From: Aliishimia sp039978895
GTDB taxonomy: Bacteria; Pseudomonadota; Alphaproteobacteria; Rhodobacterales; Rhodobacteraceae
DNA length: 64,000 nt
Reading direction: 5' to 3'
NCBI GenBank assembly: GCA_039978895.1
Contig: JBDWAL010000061.1
Coordinates: 1-64,000 of the forward strand
The notes under the pieces were generated by a model. It did not search any database and was not told the DNA's origin. It worked only from the letters and a program-made list of their open reading frames with translations. This document shows positions 51,427 through 60,731 of this stretch, piece by piece; the stretch's first letter is position 1, and each line of letters starts with the position of its first letter. Both the position numbers and the translations under genes were made by a program.

Positions 51427-52307
51427 TAGTAATGTACCCGTCGTTCGATGAATTTAAACTGCACAATTGTGAGCAAACCAACCATCACCAACAGCACAAC
51501 CGATTGCGCGGCAGACGAACCCAGATCTTGCCCAACAAACCCGTCCGAAAAGACCTTGTAGACAAGGATCGTCGTGGTTTGTTGCGGCCCCCCTCCGGTG
51601 ATCGTGTGAATCACGCCGAAGGTTTCAAAGAAGGCATAGACGATGTTAACCACCAGCAAGAAGAACGTGGTTGGGGAAAGCAGGGGGAAGACAATCGTGC
51701 GAAACCGTGTCCAGAAGCGCGCGCCATCAATTGCGGCAGCTTCGATCACAGACTTCGGAATTGCCTGCAGACCCGCAAGAAAGAACAAAAAGTTGTAGCT
51801 AATGCGGCCCCATGCGGAGGCGAACACGACAAGGCCCATAGCCTCTTCGCCGTTCAGAACGTGGTTCCAGTCATAGCCCAACAGGCCAAGATACCAAGTC
51901 ACCACGCCAATACGCGTATTGAACATAAAAAGCCAAAGAACACCCGCAACAGCAGGTGCAACAGCATAAGGCCAGATCAGCAACGTGCGATAAACGCCAG
52001 AGCCTTTAATCAAGCGATCCGCAAGCACCGCAAGGTAAAGTGCGATGCCCATCGAGACCAGCGTAACAAGGATCGAAAAGACCGCCGTCGTCATGAACGA
52101 GGCGCGGTAATATGGGTCGCTAAACAGGAACTCAAAGTTCCCAAGGCCCACCCATTGCATCGACAACCCAAACGGGTCTGGGATGAATAATGACTGCCAA
52201 ACCGCTTGGCCCGCAGGATAGAAAAAGAAGACAGCCGTGATGAACATCTGCGGTAAAACCAGCAGAAGTGGCAACCAGATGCCCTTGAATGTGACGCGCT
52301 TTTCCAT
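51426..52307 (-). CDS. ugpA: sn-Glycerol-3-phosphate-type ABC permease
   Basis: A 293-residue permease of the MalF/UgpA type with about six membrane segments and the coupling loop EAAAIDGARFWTRFRTIVFP near residue 200. It opens with KRVTFKGIWLPLLLVLPQMF, a typical first segment. It is separated from the binding-protein gene by 50 bases that contain a GC-rich stem-loop. Confidence 0.88.
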   Translation of the reverse strand: MEKRVTFKGIWLPLLLVLPQMFITAVFFFYPAGQAVWQSLFIPDPFGLSMQWVGLGNFEFLFSDPYYRASFMTTAVFSILVTLVSMGIALYLAVLADRLIKGSGVYRTLLIWPYAVAPAVAGVLWLFMFNTRIGVVTWYLGLLGYDWNHVLNGEEAMGLVVFASAWGRISYNFLFFLAGLQAIPKSVIEAAAIDGARFWTRFRTIVFPLLSPTTFFLLVVNIVYAFFETFGVIHTITGGGPQQTTTILVYKVFSDGFVGQDLGSSAAQSVVLLVMVGLLTIVQFKFIERRVHY

Positions 52308-52315
52308 GTTTGAGT

Positions 52316-52348
52316 GCCCCCGCCCCAGATGTGATCCGGGGCAGGGGC
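52316..52348 (-). terminator. GC-rich stem-loop between ugpB and ugpA
   Basis: On the minus strand GCCCCTGCCCC pairs with GGGGCGGGGGC (one mismatch), loop of 11. There is no T-tract after the stem, so it probably protects the ugpB message or slows transcription rather than terminating, giving more binding protein than permease. Confidence 0.6.
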
Positions 52349-52357
52349 CTTTTCAGT

Positions 52358-53668
52358 TTAGCGGTTGGCTTGCTCGAAGCGACGCAGAAGTGCGTCACCA
52401 CGCGTTTTCGCCGAATCAAGCGCGTCTTGTGCAGACTTGTCGCCGCTCCAGACGGCTTCCAGCTCTTCGTCGATGATCCCGCGGATTTGGTCGAACGAAC
52501 CAAGGCGTAAACCTTTGGAGTTATCCGTCGGCGCTTTTGCGGTCATTTGGATCACAGCGATATCTGTGCCGGGGTTTTTGTCGTAGAACCCTTGGCTGCG
52601 TGTCAGGTTTGCGGCTTCGCTTGTGATCGGCAAATAGCCCGTGTCTTGGTGCCATTTCGCTTGAATCTCTGGCGAAGACAGGAAGTTCAGGAATTCCGCA
52701 ACGCCTTTGTACTCAGCGCTAGATTGGCCTTCCATAACCCACAAAGATGCCCCACCGATGATGGTGTTTTGCGGCTCAGACGCCACGGCTGACCAATATG
52801 GGAGAGGGCGGACATCAAACGCGAAGTCTGCTTCCGATTTGATCCCCGCGTAACCCGCAGAGCTTTCGGTAAACAGCGCGCATTCGCCCGCACGGAAGTT
52901 TGCGCCACCTTCGTTGCGACGACCTGCATAAATGAACTTGCCGTCTTTGGCCCATTCACCCATTGCCGAAATATGCGCAACCTGTGCCGGTCCGTTCAGC
53001 GCCAATTCCGTGTCTACGCCGCCAAAACCGTTGGCTTTAGATGCAAAAGGCGTGTTGTGATACGCCGAGAAATTCTCGAGGTGAATCCAGCTCTGCCACG
53101 CGGTGGTCAACGGGCATGAGTTGCCAGACGCTTTCAACGTATCAAGAACGGAGCCAACCTGTTCCCATGTGGACAGATCCGTATCGGGATCAACGCCAGC
53201 CGCTTCAAGTGCATCGCGGTTAACCCACAAAACAGGCGTGGACGAGTTGAAGGGCAGGGACAGCATGTTGCCATCGCTGGACGTGTAATAGCCCTTAACA
53301 GAGCCGATATACGCTTCTTGATCAAAGCTCGCGCCTGCGTCGGTCATCACTTCAAACACTGGTTTAACAGCACCTGAGGCTGACATCATTGTGGCGGTTC
53401 CAACTTCGAACACCATCAAAATGTCAGGCTGTTCGCCTGCGCGGAAAGCGGCGATCCCTGCATTCAGAGTTTCGGAATAGTTGCCTTTATGCGTGGCAGT
53501 CACAGTGTAATCACTTTGTGCTGCGTTAAACGTCGTGACCTGCTCGGCGACCAATTCGCCTAGTCGGCCCGTGAAGGCGTGCCAGAATTCGATTTCAGTT
53601 TGCGCGGCCAAGGGCGCGGCGACAAGTGTTGACATCGTAGATGCCAGCAGCAAGTTCTTGAGTTTCAT
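52358..53668 (-). CDS. ugpB: sn-Glycerol-3-phosphate-type ABC transporter binding protein
   Basis: A 436-residue binding protein whose features match UgpB: signal peptide KLKNLLLASTMSTLVAAP (cleavage after LAAQ near residue 22), then the first strand IEFWHAFTGRLGELV, ILMVFEVGTATMM, YTSSDGNMLSLPFNSSTPV and FLSSPEIQAKWHQDTGYLP. It binds glycerol 3-phosphate or glycerophosphodiesters and is the first gene of the ugpBAEC run. The operon lacks a ugpQ phosphodiesterase in the window. A PHO-type promoter was not searched. Confidence 0.88.
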   Translation of the reverse strand: MKLKNLLLASTMSTLVAAPLAAQTEIEFWHAFTGRLGELVAEQVTTFNAAQSDYTVTATHKGNYSETLNAGIAAFRAGEQPDILMVFEVGTATMMSASGAVKPVFEVMTDAGASFDQEAYIGSVKGYYTSSDGNMLSLPFNSSTPVLWVNRDALEAAGVDPDTDLSTWEQVGSVLDTLKASGNSCPLTTAWQSWIHLENFSAYHNTPFASKANGFGGVDTELALNGPAQVAHISAMGEWAKDGKFIYAGRRNEGGANFRAGECALFTESSAGYAGIKSEADFAFDVRPLPYWSAVASEPQNTIIGGASLWVMEGQSSAEYKGVAEFLNFLSSPEIQAKWHQDTGYLPITSEAANLTRSQGFYDKNPGTDIAVIQMTAKAPTDNSKGLRLGSFDQIRGIIDEELEAVWSGDKSAQDALDSAKTRGDALLRRFEQANR

Positions 53669-54174
53669 ATCTTCCTCCGGTTGGTGAGCTTTTGATGCTC
53701 TGAGTTGCCCGTTACACGAGCATTGTAACTAACATGTGTCGAGTCATGAGCATTAGTCAATGCACGTTCCCAGCCCTTCTCACGCAACATCACGGAACGT
53801 CATTCGTGATAGGGCGCGTGCTTCCCGTTCCTTGTCGTATGCGTGTTGCATGGCTTGAGATGAGAGGGTGTCAGTCGACCCACGCAAAAGCGCAACATAT
53901 GAAAAAGATGACGAAATCATCGGGTTTTGCCATGCTAGATTAGCGACCGCCGGCATAGGTTTTGACGCGGCGGCGGCGGATTGAGTTCCGCAAAGATGTG
54001 CCCAAATTGTTAGGCACGTCTCCTCATTGGGCTATCTGTTTGCATGAAAACAGCCTATTGATGAACAACTTGGTGAACCCAGCTACGCCTTGCAATGTCA
54101 TATAAAGCCATTACGATTTCTGCAGAGCTCAACCGACAAGGCTAATTTCGCCCGAAGACACTACGAGGATTGTA
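53669..54174. other. 506-bp gap between divergent ugpB and cyclase genes
   Basis: The region holds the promoter side of both flanking genes. One plus frame at 53734-53943 gives 69 residues that resemble nothing and have no ribosome-binding site, so I do not call it a gene. No palindrome stands out. Confidence 0.5.
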
Positions 54175-55956
54175 TTGCGTTTTCCTATTACCATCATTTT
54201 GATGCTGGCTCTCGGGGGATTGACCGGGGTTTCTGTTGGCTCTGTTTTGTTGGTTTCGGCCTCTGCTAGTCTGAAGAATACCCAAGAACTTAGTGCAAAG
54301 CGTGCGGAACTAACGGTCACTGCGATCGAACGGGGCATCACGGACAACTTGGCTCCGGCTCAAAACATGATCAACGAGATTGCACGGCGGGTTGACCAGG
54401 GAATACTTGATCTGGCTGACCGAAATCGATTGGCCGCGACCTTAGGTGGGGCGTTGGCATCAGCGCCGCAGCTTGGCGGGGTTGTGATTTGGCAGCCCGA
54501 GGTTGATGAGCTGTGGGTGCGAAGCACCGCTTCGGGCAAGATAACTGAGCGCGATGTTGATGGGCTTACGCGCGCGGAGTTTGATGCTATCGCGCAAAGG
54601 TTTGATCATAACGACCAGATTTCGTGGGGCGCGCCGACCTTTTTTGACCGACAGACCTTTATCAATATCCGTAGGCCGATTGTGCGTGACGGTGTCATCG
54701 TCGCGGTGGTTGCAACAGGGATTTCATTGTCTTCGCTGTCGAGCTTGGTTGGCGATCTAGCGGTCGCGGATTTGACGCCGTTTATTCTGTTTGGCGATGA
54801 CAAGGTGCTTGGACATCCGGCGCTGCTTGATCCTGAATATTCGGGAATGCTGTCAGGGCGCAAAGCTTTGTTGTCAGTTATGGAAATTGATGATCCCGCG
54901 CTGGCCGCATTTCCAGACTTGGAAGAAAGTAGATCGTCGGGGGTTATGGGGCTTGATGTTCGAGTTGCCGAAAGTGACAGCGGTGCAAGCCTGATCCTGT
55001 CGCGTGCCAGCAATGTTTTTGGCCCGGTGCCATGGCGTATTGGGGCCTACATGCCTGTGGAATCCGTCAACGGGCAATTCAGACGTTTGGTTGGTTCTAT
55101 TCTTGTCGGTATCGGGATGCTTATTGTGTCTGTGGGGGCGTCGCTGTTTCTAGCGCGGCGCATGGCGCGTCCGATCACGGCCATCTCGGCAGCGGCTAAG
55201 AAGATCGAACGATTGGAACTTGACGCGATCGTCCCTTTGCAGCGTTCGCGTATCCGTGAATTAGACGAACAGGCAAACTCGTTTAACCGCATGGTGCAAG
55301 GATTGCGTTGGTTCCAAGCCTATGTGCCGCGTCGACTGGTGCAACAATTGATGGACCAAACAGGTGGACCAAACCGGGGTGTGCACGAGGCGGACCTGAC
55401 TGTGATGTTCACAGATGTCATAGGGTTTACCGCCTTGTCAGAGGCGCTCCCGCCGTCGCAAATCGGCGCGTTGCTCAACGAGCATTTCGAGACCACCAAT
55501 AAGATCGTAGAGGCCGAAAAAGGAACGCTGGACAAGTTTATTGGTGACGCCGCGATGGTGTTTTGGGGCGCGCCCGATCCGATGCCGGACCATGCGACCC
55601 ATGCCTGCCGCGCCGCGTTGGCCATCGACAAAGCTGTGACCGCGCTTAACGCAAAAACCGACGGGCCAGCGTTGCGGGTTAAAATTGGGCTGCATTCCGG
55701 TCCGCTGATCGTCGGCAATATCGGCGCACGCACGCGGATGAATTACACCGTCATCGGTGACACTGTGAACGTCTGTGCAAGGCTTGAAGCTCTTGCCGGG
55801 TCACACGCCGAAGATCGGGACGTGACCATTCTTGTGAGCAGCGAAGTGGTCGAAGCTGTCGGAAACGCCTTTGTCTTCGAACCAATCGGCGATCAATTTG
55901 TTAAAGGTCGCGAGCAAGCGGTTTCGGTTTGGCGTTTGGTTGGAGCCAAGGACTAA
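54175..55956 (+). CDS. Membrane-bound class III adenylate/guanylate cyclase
   Basis: A 593-residue sensor cyclase. An N-terminal signal-anchor segment (FPITIILMLALGGLTGVSVG) is followed by a periplasmic sensor part of about 250 residues (Cache-like, with GVVIWQPEVDELWVRS and FINIRRPIVRDGVI), a second membrane segment (GSILVGIGMLIVSVGASLFL, near 305), a HAMP region (RRMARPITAISAAAKKIERLE) and a C-terminal cyclase domain (405-580) with VMFTDVIGFT and KFIGDAAMVFWGAP supplying the two metal-binding Asp. It makes cyclic AMP (or GMP) in response to an outside ligand. The start is TTG at 54175, with GAGG six bases upstream. Confidence 0.85.
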   Translation: MRFPITIILMLALGGLTGVSVGSVLLVSASASLKNTQELSAKRAELTVTAIERGITDNLAPAQNMINEIARRVDQGILDLADRNRLAATLGGALASAPQLGGVVIWQPEVDELWVRSTASGKITERDVDGLTRAEFDAIAQRFDHNDQISWGAPTFFDRQTFINIRRPIVRDGVIVAVVATGISLSSLSSLVGDLAVADLTPFILFGDDKVLGHPALLDPEYSGMLSGRKALLSVMEIDDPALAAFPDLEESRSSGVMGLDVRVAESDSGASLILSRASNVFGPVPWRIGAYMPVESVNGQFRRLVGSILVGIGMLIVSVGASLFLARRMARPITAISAAAKKIERLELDAIVPLQRSRIRELDEQANSFNRMVQGLRWFQAYVPRRLVQQLMDQTGGPNRGVHEADLTVMFTDVIGFTALSEALPPSQIGALLNEHFETTNKIVEAEKGTLDKFIGDAAMVFWGAPDPMPDHATHACRAALAIDKAVTALNAKTDGPALRVKIGLHSGPLIVGNIGARTRMNYTVIGDTVNVCARLEALAGSHAEDRDVTILVSSEVVEAVGNAFVFEPIGDQFVKGREQAVSVWRLVGAKD

Positions 55957-56250
55957 GGGGGTTTTGCTTCGAGGTCGGAAAGCACTTTTGCCGTGACCCG
56001 TGCGGACCCTTCATGTCCCATTGGGCGCATGAACTCGTTTGTGGATCACGATTTGAAATCTGGGCGACTGATGCGCTTGTCTGAGCATGAATTGGATAAT
56101 GACTGTGAGCCGTAGTTTTTCAAAATAACGGATGATTTGATTGCACGGTGATGCGATAGGTTTCCTAAAGATATCTGTCCGAACTCTGACTGTACTTTTC
56201 GGCCTTAATGTCGTGAATTGGCGGCTGATCCGACACACGAAGGAATACAG

Positions 56251-57306
56251 ATGTTTTTAAAGAACGCTTGGTATGTTGCCGCTTGGTCGACTGAGATTGA
56301 CACATCCCTTCAGCAAATTCGTGTGCTGGGTGAAAAAATCTGCATCTATCGGACCCAAAATGGCGATGTCGCGGCGTTAGAGGATGCATGCCCGCATCGG
56401 AAACTTCCCCTGTCCAAAGGCCGCATCAAAGGCGATGCGATTGAATGTGGCTATCACGGTTTAACGTTCGACTGTGCGGGCCAATGCATCGCTGCGCCGG
56501 GCAAAGGGCGCATCCCGTCAAACGCCAAAGTGCATTCCTATCCGGTACATGAAAAATACGAACTGGTGTGGATTTGGATGGGAAATCCGGCCATGGCGGA
56601 CCCTTCCGAGATATTCGAGATCGAACACTATGATGATCCCGACTGGGGGATCAATCGTGGTGCAGCAATGGAAATCAAATGCAACTATCTGTTTATGGCA
56701 GACAATCTTTTGGACCCAACGCACGTGGCGTGGGTGCACCAGTCGTCATTTGCCCAAGACGCGACCAAAGACGCCCCTTTATCGGTCTCAAAGCGCGATG
56801 ATGGGATTATTGTGCACCGCTGGATGTTGGACGTGGAACCGGCGCCTTTCTACAAAAAGGTTGTAGAATTTGAAGGCAATTGCGACCGTTTGCAACATTA
56901 TGAAGTGCGCTACCCTGGCCACGCTTTGGTGAAAGCTGTGTTTACACCAGCAGGAACAGGGGGACCGAACGGTCCGCTGCACGAAAAGACCTTTGTGATG
57001 GACAGTTACAACTTCATGACCCCCACAAGCGAGACCGAAACGCGATATTATTGGTTCCAGCTGCGCAACATCCGACCAGATGACAAAGCCTTGTCACAAA
57101 TGATGACCGAAGACGTGAGGCACGCGTTTGAAGAAGACCTTGCTGTGCTCGAACAAGTGCAAATTGGGATGACGGAAAAGACTTCGCCCCATATCGATCT
57201 CAACATTGATGGCGGGCAATTGCGCTTCCGTCGTAGGTTGGAGGCGATGATCGCAGAGGAAAAGATGATTGATGCGAAAATGGCGGGATCACTAACGAAA
57301 CTCTGA
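56251..57306 (+). CDS. Rieske 2Fe-2S aromatic-ring hydroxylating/O-demethylating oxygenase, alpha subunit
   Basis: A 351-residue Rieske oxygenase. The N-terminal Rieske centre is CPH at residues 44-46 and CGYHG about 17 residues on. The catalytic Fe site is in NLLDPTHVAWVHQSS, with the His-x4-His pattern, near residues 150-165. The length and C-terminus resemble vanillate O-demethylase (VanA) and similar demethylating monooxygenases. The start at 56251 has AAGGA ahead of it. No matching reductase or ferredoxin gene is adjacent. It is convergent with hutU, so a link to histidine is not obvious. Confidence 0.86.
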   Translation: MFLKNAWYVAAWSTEIDTSLQQIRVLGEKICIYRTQNGDVAALEDACPHRKLPLSKGRIKGDAIECGYHGLTFDCAGQCIAAPGKGRIPSNAKVHSYPVHEKYELVWIWMGNPAMADPSEIFEIEHYDDPDWGINRGAAMEIKCNYLFMADNLLDPTHVAWVHQSSFAQDATKDAPLSVSKRDDGIIVHRWMLDVEPAPFYKKVVEFEGNCDRLQHYEVRYPGHALVKAVFTPAGTGGPNGPLHEKTFVMDSYNFMTPTSETETRYYWFQLRNIRPDDKALSQMMTEDVRHAFEEDLAVLEQVQIGMTEKTSPHIDLNIDGGQLRFRRRLEAMIAEEKMIDAKMAGSLTKL

Positions 57307-57320
57307 TCTCGTTCGAAAAG

Positions 57321-57358
57321 CCTGCAAGGCATTTGCAGGGTCGATTTTTGTGACCCTG
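57321..57358. terminator. Overlapping stem-loops between Rieske oxygenase and hutU
   Basis: CCTGCAA/TTGCAGG (57321-57327 with 57333-57339) and CAGGGTC/GACCCTG (57336-57342 with 57352-57358) share bases, so only one can form at a time. A T-run (TTTTT at 57345-57349) follows the first. The position between two convergent genes suits a shared terminator. Confidence 0.55.
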
Positions 57359-57382
57359 ATCTGATCCGGTCTTAGGAACGGC

Positions 57383-59062
57383 TCACTTCAGAATGCCGGG
57401 CAAGTCCAGGCCCTGTTCGCGTGCGCAATCCAGCGCAATATCGTAACCCGCATCGGCATGACGCATGACCCCAGTGGCCGGGTCATTCCAAAGCACATTG
57501 GCAATACGGCGGTCAGCATCTTCGGTCCCGTCGCAACAAACAACCATGCCGGAATGCTGCGAGAACCCCATGCCAACACCGCCGCCATGATGCAGCGACA
57601 CCCACGTCGCGCCACTGGCAACATTCAACATGGCGTTCAGCAAAGGCCAATCGCTCACGGCGTCGCTGCCATCTTTCATACTTTCCGTTTCGCGGTTTGG
57701 GGACGCAACCGAGCCGCTATCAAGGTGGTCGCGACCAATCACGACTGGCGCGCTAAGTTCGCCCGTGCGCACCATCTCGTTGAAGGCAAGGCCAAGCTTA
57801 TGCCTAACCCCCAAACCAACCCAGCAAATGCGCGCTGGAAGCCCCTGAAAGCTGATCCGCTCGCGGGCCATATCGAGCCAATTGTGCAGATGCGGATCAT
57901 CCACCAGCTCTTTGACCTTCGCGTCAGTTTTATAGATGTCCTCGGGATCACCCGACAACGCGCACCACCGAAACGGACCAATGCCGCGACAAAACAAGGG
58001 GCGGATATAGGCGGGCACAAAGCCCGGGAAGGCAAAGGCGTTTTCCAAGCCTTCCTCAAGCGCGACCTGACGAATGTTATTGCCATAATCCAATGTTGGT
58101 ACACCCGCGTTCCAGAAATCGACCATTGCCGCAACATGCGTCTTCATGCTGGCCCGAGCCGCGGATTCGACTGCTTTAGGGTCACTTTCCCGTTTGGCAC
58201 GCCACTCCACCAGCCCCCAACCCTGCGGCAGATACCCATTAAGCGGATCATGTGCAGATGTCTGATCCGTCACCATGTCTGGGCGAATTCCACCGGCGTT
58301 CATCCGTTTCACCAGCTCCGGGAATATATCGGCCGCATTACCCAAAAGGCCGATGGATTTCGCCTCGCCTGCTTGCGTCCAGCGTTCGATCATCTCAAGC
58401 GCCTCATCCAGCGTTTGTGCTTTTTCATCGACGTATTTCGTGCGCAGTCGGAAATCGATGCTGTCGGGATTGCATTCAACCGCAAGACAACATGCGCCCG
58501 CCATAACGGCCGCCAAAGGTTGCGCCCCGCCCATGCCGCCAAGACCACCGGTCAAAATCCATTTGCCGGTCAGATCGCCGCCGTAATGTTGGCGGCCTGC
58601 CTCCATGAATGTTTCGTAAGTGCCCTGCACAATGCCTTGCGTGCCGATGTAAATCCAAGACCCAGCCGTCATCTGGCCGTACATCGCTAGCCCGCGCTTA
58701 TCGAGCTCGTTGAAATGATCCCATGTCGCCCAATGCGGCACGAGGTTTGAATTGGCGATCAGAACGCGCGGGGCATCCTTGTGGGTTTGGAACACGCCGA
58801 CGGGCTTGCCCGACTGAACCAGCAGCGTTTGATCGTCATCAAGGTTTTTCAAACTGGCAACGATCGCATCGAAATCTTCCCATGTACGGGCCGCGCGCCC
58901 GATCCCGCCATAGACCACCAACTCATGCGGGTTTTCGGCCACGTCGGGATGCAAATTGTTCATCAACATCCGCATGGGGGCTTCTGTCAGCCAACTTTTG
59001 GCCGTGATCTTTGATCCGGTGGGGGCAAAGATGTCACGTAGGTTGTGGCGGGGGTTGTTCAT
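57383..59062 (-). CDS. hutU: Urocanate hydratase
   Basis: A 559-residue urocanase, the normal length. It shows the NAD-binding GGLGGMGGAQPLAAVMAG near residue 155, AAEYNPDSI-like VECNPDSIDFR, the conserved FPGFVPAYIRPLFCRGIGPF near 400 with the catalytic Cys, and the C-terminal GGGVGMGFSQHSGMV. It hydrates urocanate to imidazolonepropionate, step two of histidine breakdown. The start at 59062 has CGGAG ahead. Its ATG overlaps the stop of a 44-codon ORF that itself overlaps the hutH stop. Order in transcription is hutI, hutH, small ORF, hutU. Confidence 0.95.
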   Translation of the reverse strand: MNNPRHNLRDIFAPTGSKITAKSWLTEAPMRMLMNNLHPDVAENPHELVVYGGIGRAARTWEDFDAIVASLKNLDDDQTLLVQSGKPVGVFQTHKDAPRVLIANSNLVPHWATWDHFNELDKRGLAMYGQMTAGSWIYIGTQGIVQGTYETFMEAGRQHYGGDLTGKWILTGGLGGMGGAQPLAAVMAGACCLAVECNPDSIDFRLRTKYVDEKAQTLDEALEMIERWTQAGEAKSIGLLGNAADIFPELVKRMNAGGIRPDMVTDQTSAHDPLNGYLPQGWGLVEWRAKRESDPKAVESAARASMKTHVAAMVDFWNAGVPTLDYGNNIRQVALEEGLENAFAFPGFVPAYIRPLFCRGIGPFRWCALSGDPEDIYKTDAKVKELVDDPHLHNWLDMARERISFQGLPARICWVGLGVRHKLGLAFNEMVRTGELSAPVVIGRDHLDSGSVASPNRETESMKDGSDAVSDWPLLNAMLNVASGATWVSLHHGGGVGMGFSQHSGMVVCCDGTEDADRRIANVLWNDPATGVMRHADAGYDIALDCAREQGLDLPGILK

Positions 59063-59193
59063 CTGGATGCTCCGAAGGTTAAGGCCGTGTCGGCATGTGG
59101 GATCAGGTTTTGTGTCATGGCGCAGCACGAGGGCGCGCGCGCTGATCCGAGCACAATCAGCCAGTCAATATGCTGGGTATCGCGGCAGATCAT
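59059..59193 (-). CDS. Small 44-codon ORF bridging hutH and hutU
   Basis: The 127-bp hutH-hutU gap is exactly filled by an open frame of 44 residues. Its ATG (59193) overlaps the hutH stop as ATGA, and its TGA overlaps the hutU ATG as ATGA. The sequence begins MICRDTQHIDWLIVLGSARA and continues with APSCCAMTQNLIPHAD to end GASR. I recognise no family. It may be a small accessory protein, a translational bridge that couples hutH to hutU, or a scar of a lost gene such as hutG. The two perfect overlaps are why I list it. Confidence 0.45.
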   Translation of the reverse strand: MICRDTQHIDWLIVLGSARAPSCCAMTQNLIPHADTALTFGASR

Positions 59194-60731
59194 GGGACCA
59201 ATCCACGAACAAAACCTGGAAGGTCGACGGGGTCGATCAAGCGCGCGTTTTTAACCATAGCCGCTGCTGCCTCTAGCGACGGGGCAAGATAACGATCCGC
59301 TTCCAAGGGCGCGACTTCAGTGCGTAAAACGTCAATAACGGATTGTAAGGGCGCGCTGGTTTTTAAGGGTGCGCGAAAGTCTATGCCTTGGGCCGCGCAG
59401 ATCGCTTCGACCCCAAGGATAACATTCAAATTCGCGTTCATTTTGGCAAGCCTGCGCGCGGCATGTGCGGCCATGCTGACATGATCTTCTTGGTTCGCAG
59501 AGGTTGGCGTGCTATCCGTGGTACAAGGGTTTGCCAGATGTTTATTTTCGCTCATCAAGGCAGCGGTGGTGACTTCCGCGATCATCAATCCCGAATTCAA
59601 TCCCGGATCGGGCGTCAAAAACGGGGGCAGATCATGGCTGAGTGTCGGATCGACCATCAACGCCACACGCCTTTGCGCGATGGCCCCGATTTCAGAGACG
59701 GCAACCGCGATTTGATCCGCCGCAAATCCCACTGGTTCCGCATGGAAATTCCCGCCTGACACAATCAAACCTTCGTCGACGAGCACAAGCGGATTGTCGG
59801 TGACGGCATTCGCTTCGACCTCAAGCGTGCGCGCGGCAAAATGCAACAAATCCATTGCGGCACCGGTCACTTGAGGTTGGCACCGGATGCAATAGGGGTC
59901 TTGCACACGCGTGTCGTCTTCGCGGTGGCTTTCGCGGATTTTTGAGCCGCTCATCACAGCACGTTGGGCGCGCGCCACGGCGATCTGTCCGGCGTGACCG
60001 CGCAAGGTGTGGACGGCGTCTTGCAAAGGGGCCGTTGATCCCATGATGGCATCTGTTGACAATGCGCATGTGACGACCGCGGTGGCCGCGTTTTGCCAAG
60101 CCCCCCATAGCCCGACCAGCGCGCAGGCGGTTGAAAATTGGGTGCCGTTGATCAGCGCCAACCCTTCCTTGGGGCCAAGTGTGATTGGGTTCAGCCCCGC
60201 CTTTGACAAGGCATCACCGCCCGACATGCGAACGCCGTCAAACACCGCTTCGCCTTCACCAAGTAAAACGGCGGCCATATGGGCCAACGGCGCAAGGTCA
60301 CCTGACGCGCCAACAGAGCCTTGATCGGGAATAACGGGTACAACATTCTTGGCTAACATGCTCTCGATCAGGGCGACGGTGCCCCATGCAACGCCTGACG
60401 CACCGCGACCAAGCGACAACAATTTCAACACCATCATCAGGCGCGTTGTGTGGACATCCAGTGGTGTACCAACGCCGCAACAATGACTTAGGATCAGATT
60501 GCGTTGCAATGTGGCGGTGTCTTGCGGCGCGATCTTCAGGCTGGCCAGTTTTCCAAAGCCTGTGTTGACCCCGTAGACCGCGTCATTCCCTGCAGCGGCC
60601 TGTGCGATGAGCTCGGCGGCGGCCATAACACCGGCACGCGCGGATGGGTCCAGTTTCGCTGCAAGCCCATTGGACCAGACATTGTGTAAGGTCGCCAAAG
60701 ATGTGGCCCCGGGCATGAGAATAACGCTCAT
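59190..60731 (-). CDS. hutH: Histidine ammonia-lyase
   Basis: A 513-residue lyase, the usual length. The Ala-Ser-Gly triad that forms the MIO electrophile is at residues 142-144 in QGSVGASGDLAPLAHM. Other hallmarks are VNTGFG near 55, NLILSHCCGVG near 78, QDPYCIRCQPQV near 275 and TPTSANQEDHVSM near 405. It deaminates histidine to urocanate. The ATG at 60731 overlaps the hutI stop, giving coupled translation. Confidence 0.95.
   Translation of the reverse strand: MSVILMPGATSLATLHNVWSNGLAAKLDPSARAGVMAAAELIAQAAAGNDAVYGVNTGFGKLASLKIAPQDTATLQRNLILSHCCGVGTPLDVHTTRLMMVLKLLSLGRGASGVAWGTVALIESMLAKNVVPVIPDQGSVGASGDLAPLAHMAAVLLGEGEAVFDGVRMSGGDALSKAGLNPITLGPKEGLALINGTQFSTACALVGLWGAWQNAATAVVTCALSTDAIMGSTAPLQDAVHTLRGHAGQIAVARAQRAVMSGSKIRESHREDDTRVQDPYCIRCQPQVTGAAMDLLHFAARTLEVEANAVTDNPLVLVDEGLIVSGGNFHAEPVGFAADQIAVAVSEIGAIAQRRVALMVDPTLSHDLPPFLTPDPGLNSGLMIAEVTTAALMSENKHLANPCTTDSTPTSANQEDHVSMAAHAARRLAKMNANLNVILGVEAICAAQGIDFRAPLKTSAPLQSVIDVLRTEVAPLEADRYLAPSLEAAAAMVKNARLIDPVDLPGFVRGLVP

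Noticed and set aside
53734..53943. 69-codon ORF upstream of the cyclase gene
   Set aside because: It has no Shine-Dalgarno and no family pattern, and the region is better explained as a divergent promoter.
57458..58690. 410-codon plus-strand ORF opposite hutU
   Set aside because: Long antisense ORFs are common in GC-rich genes; hutU is a clear urocanase on the other strand.
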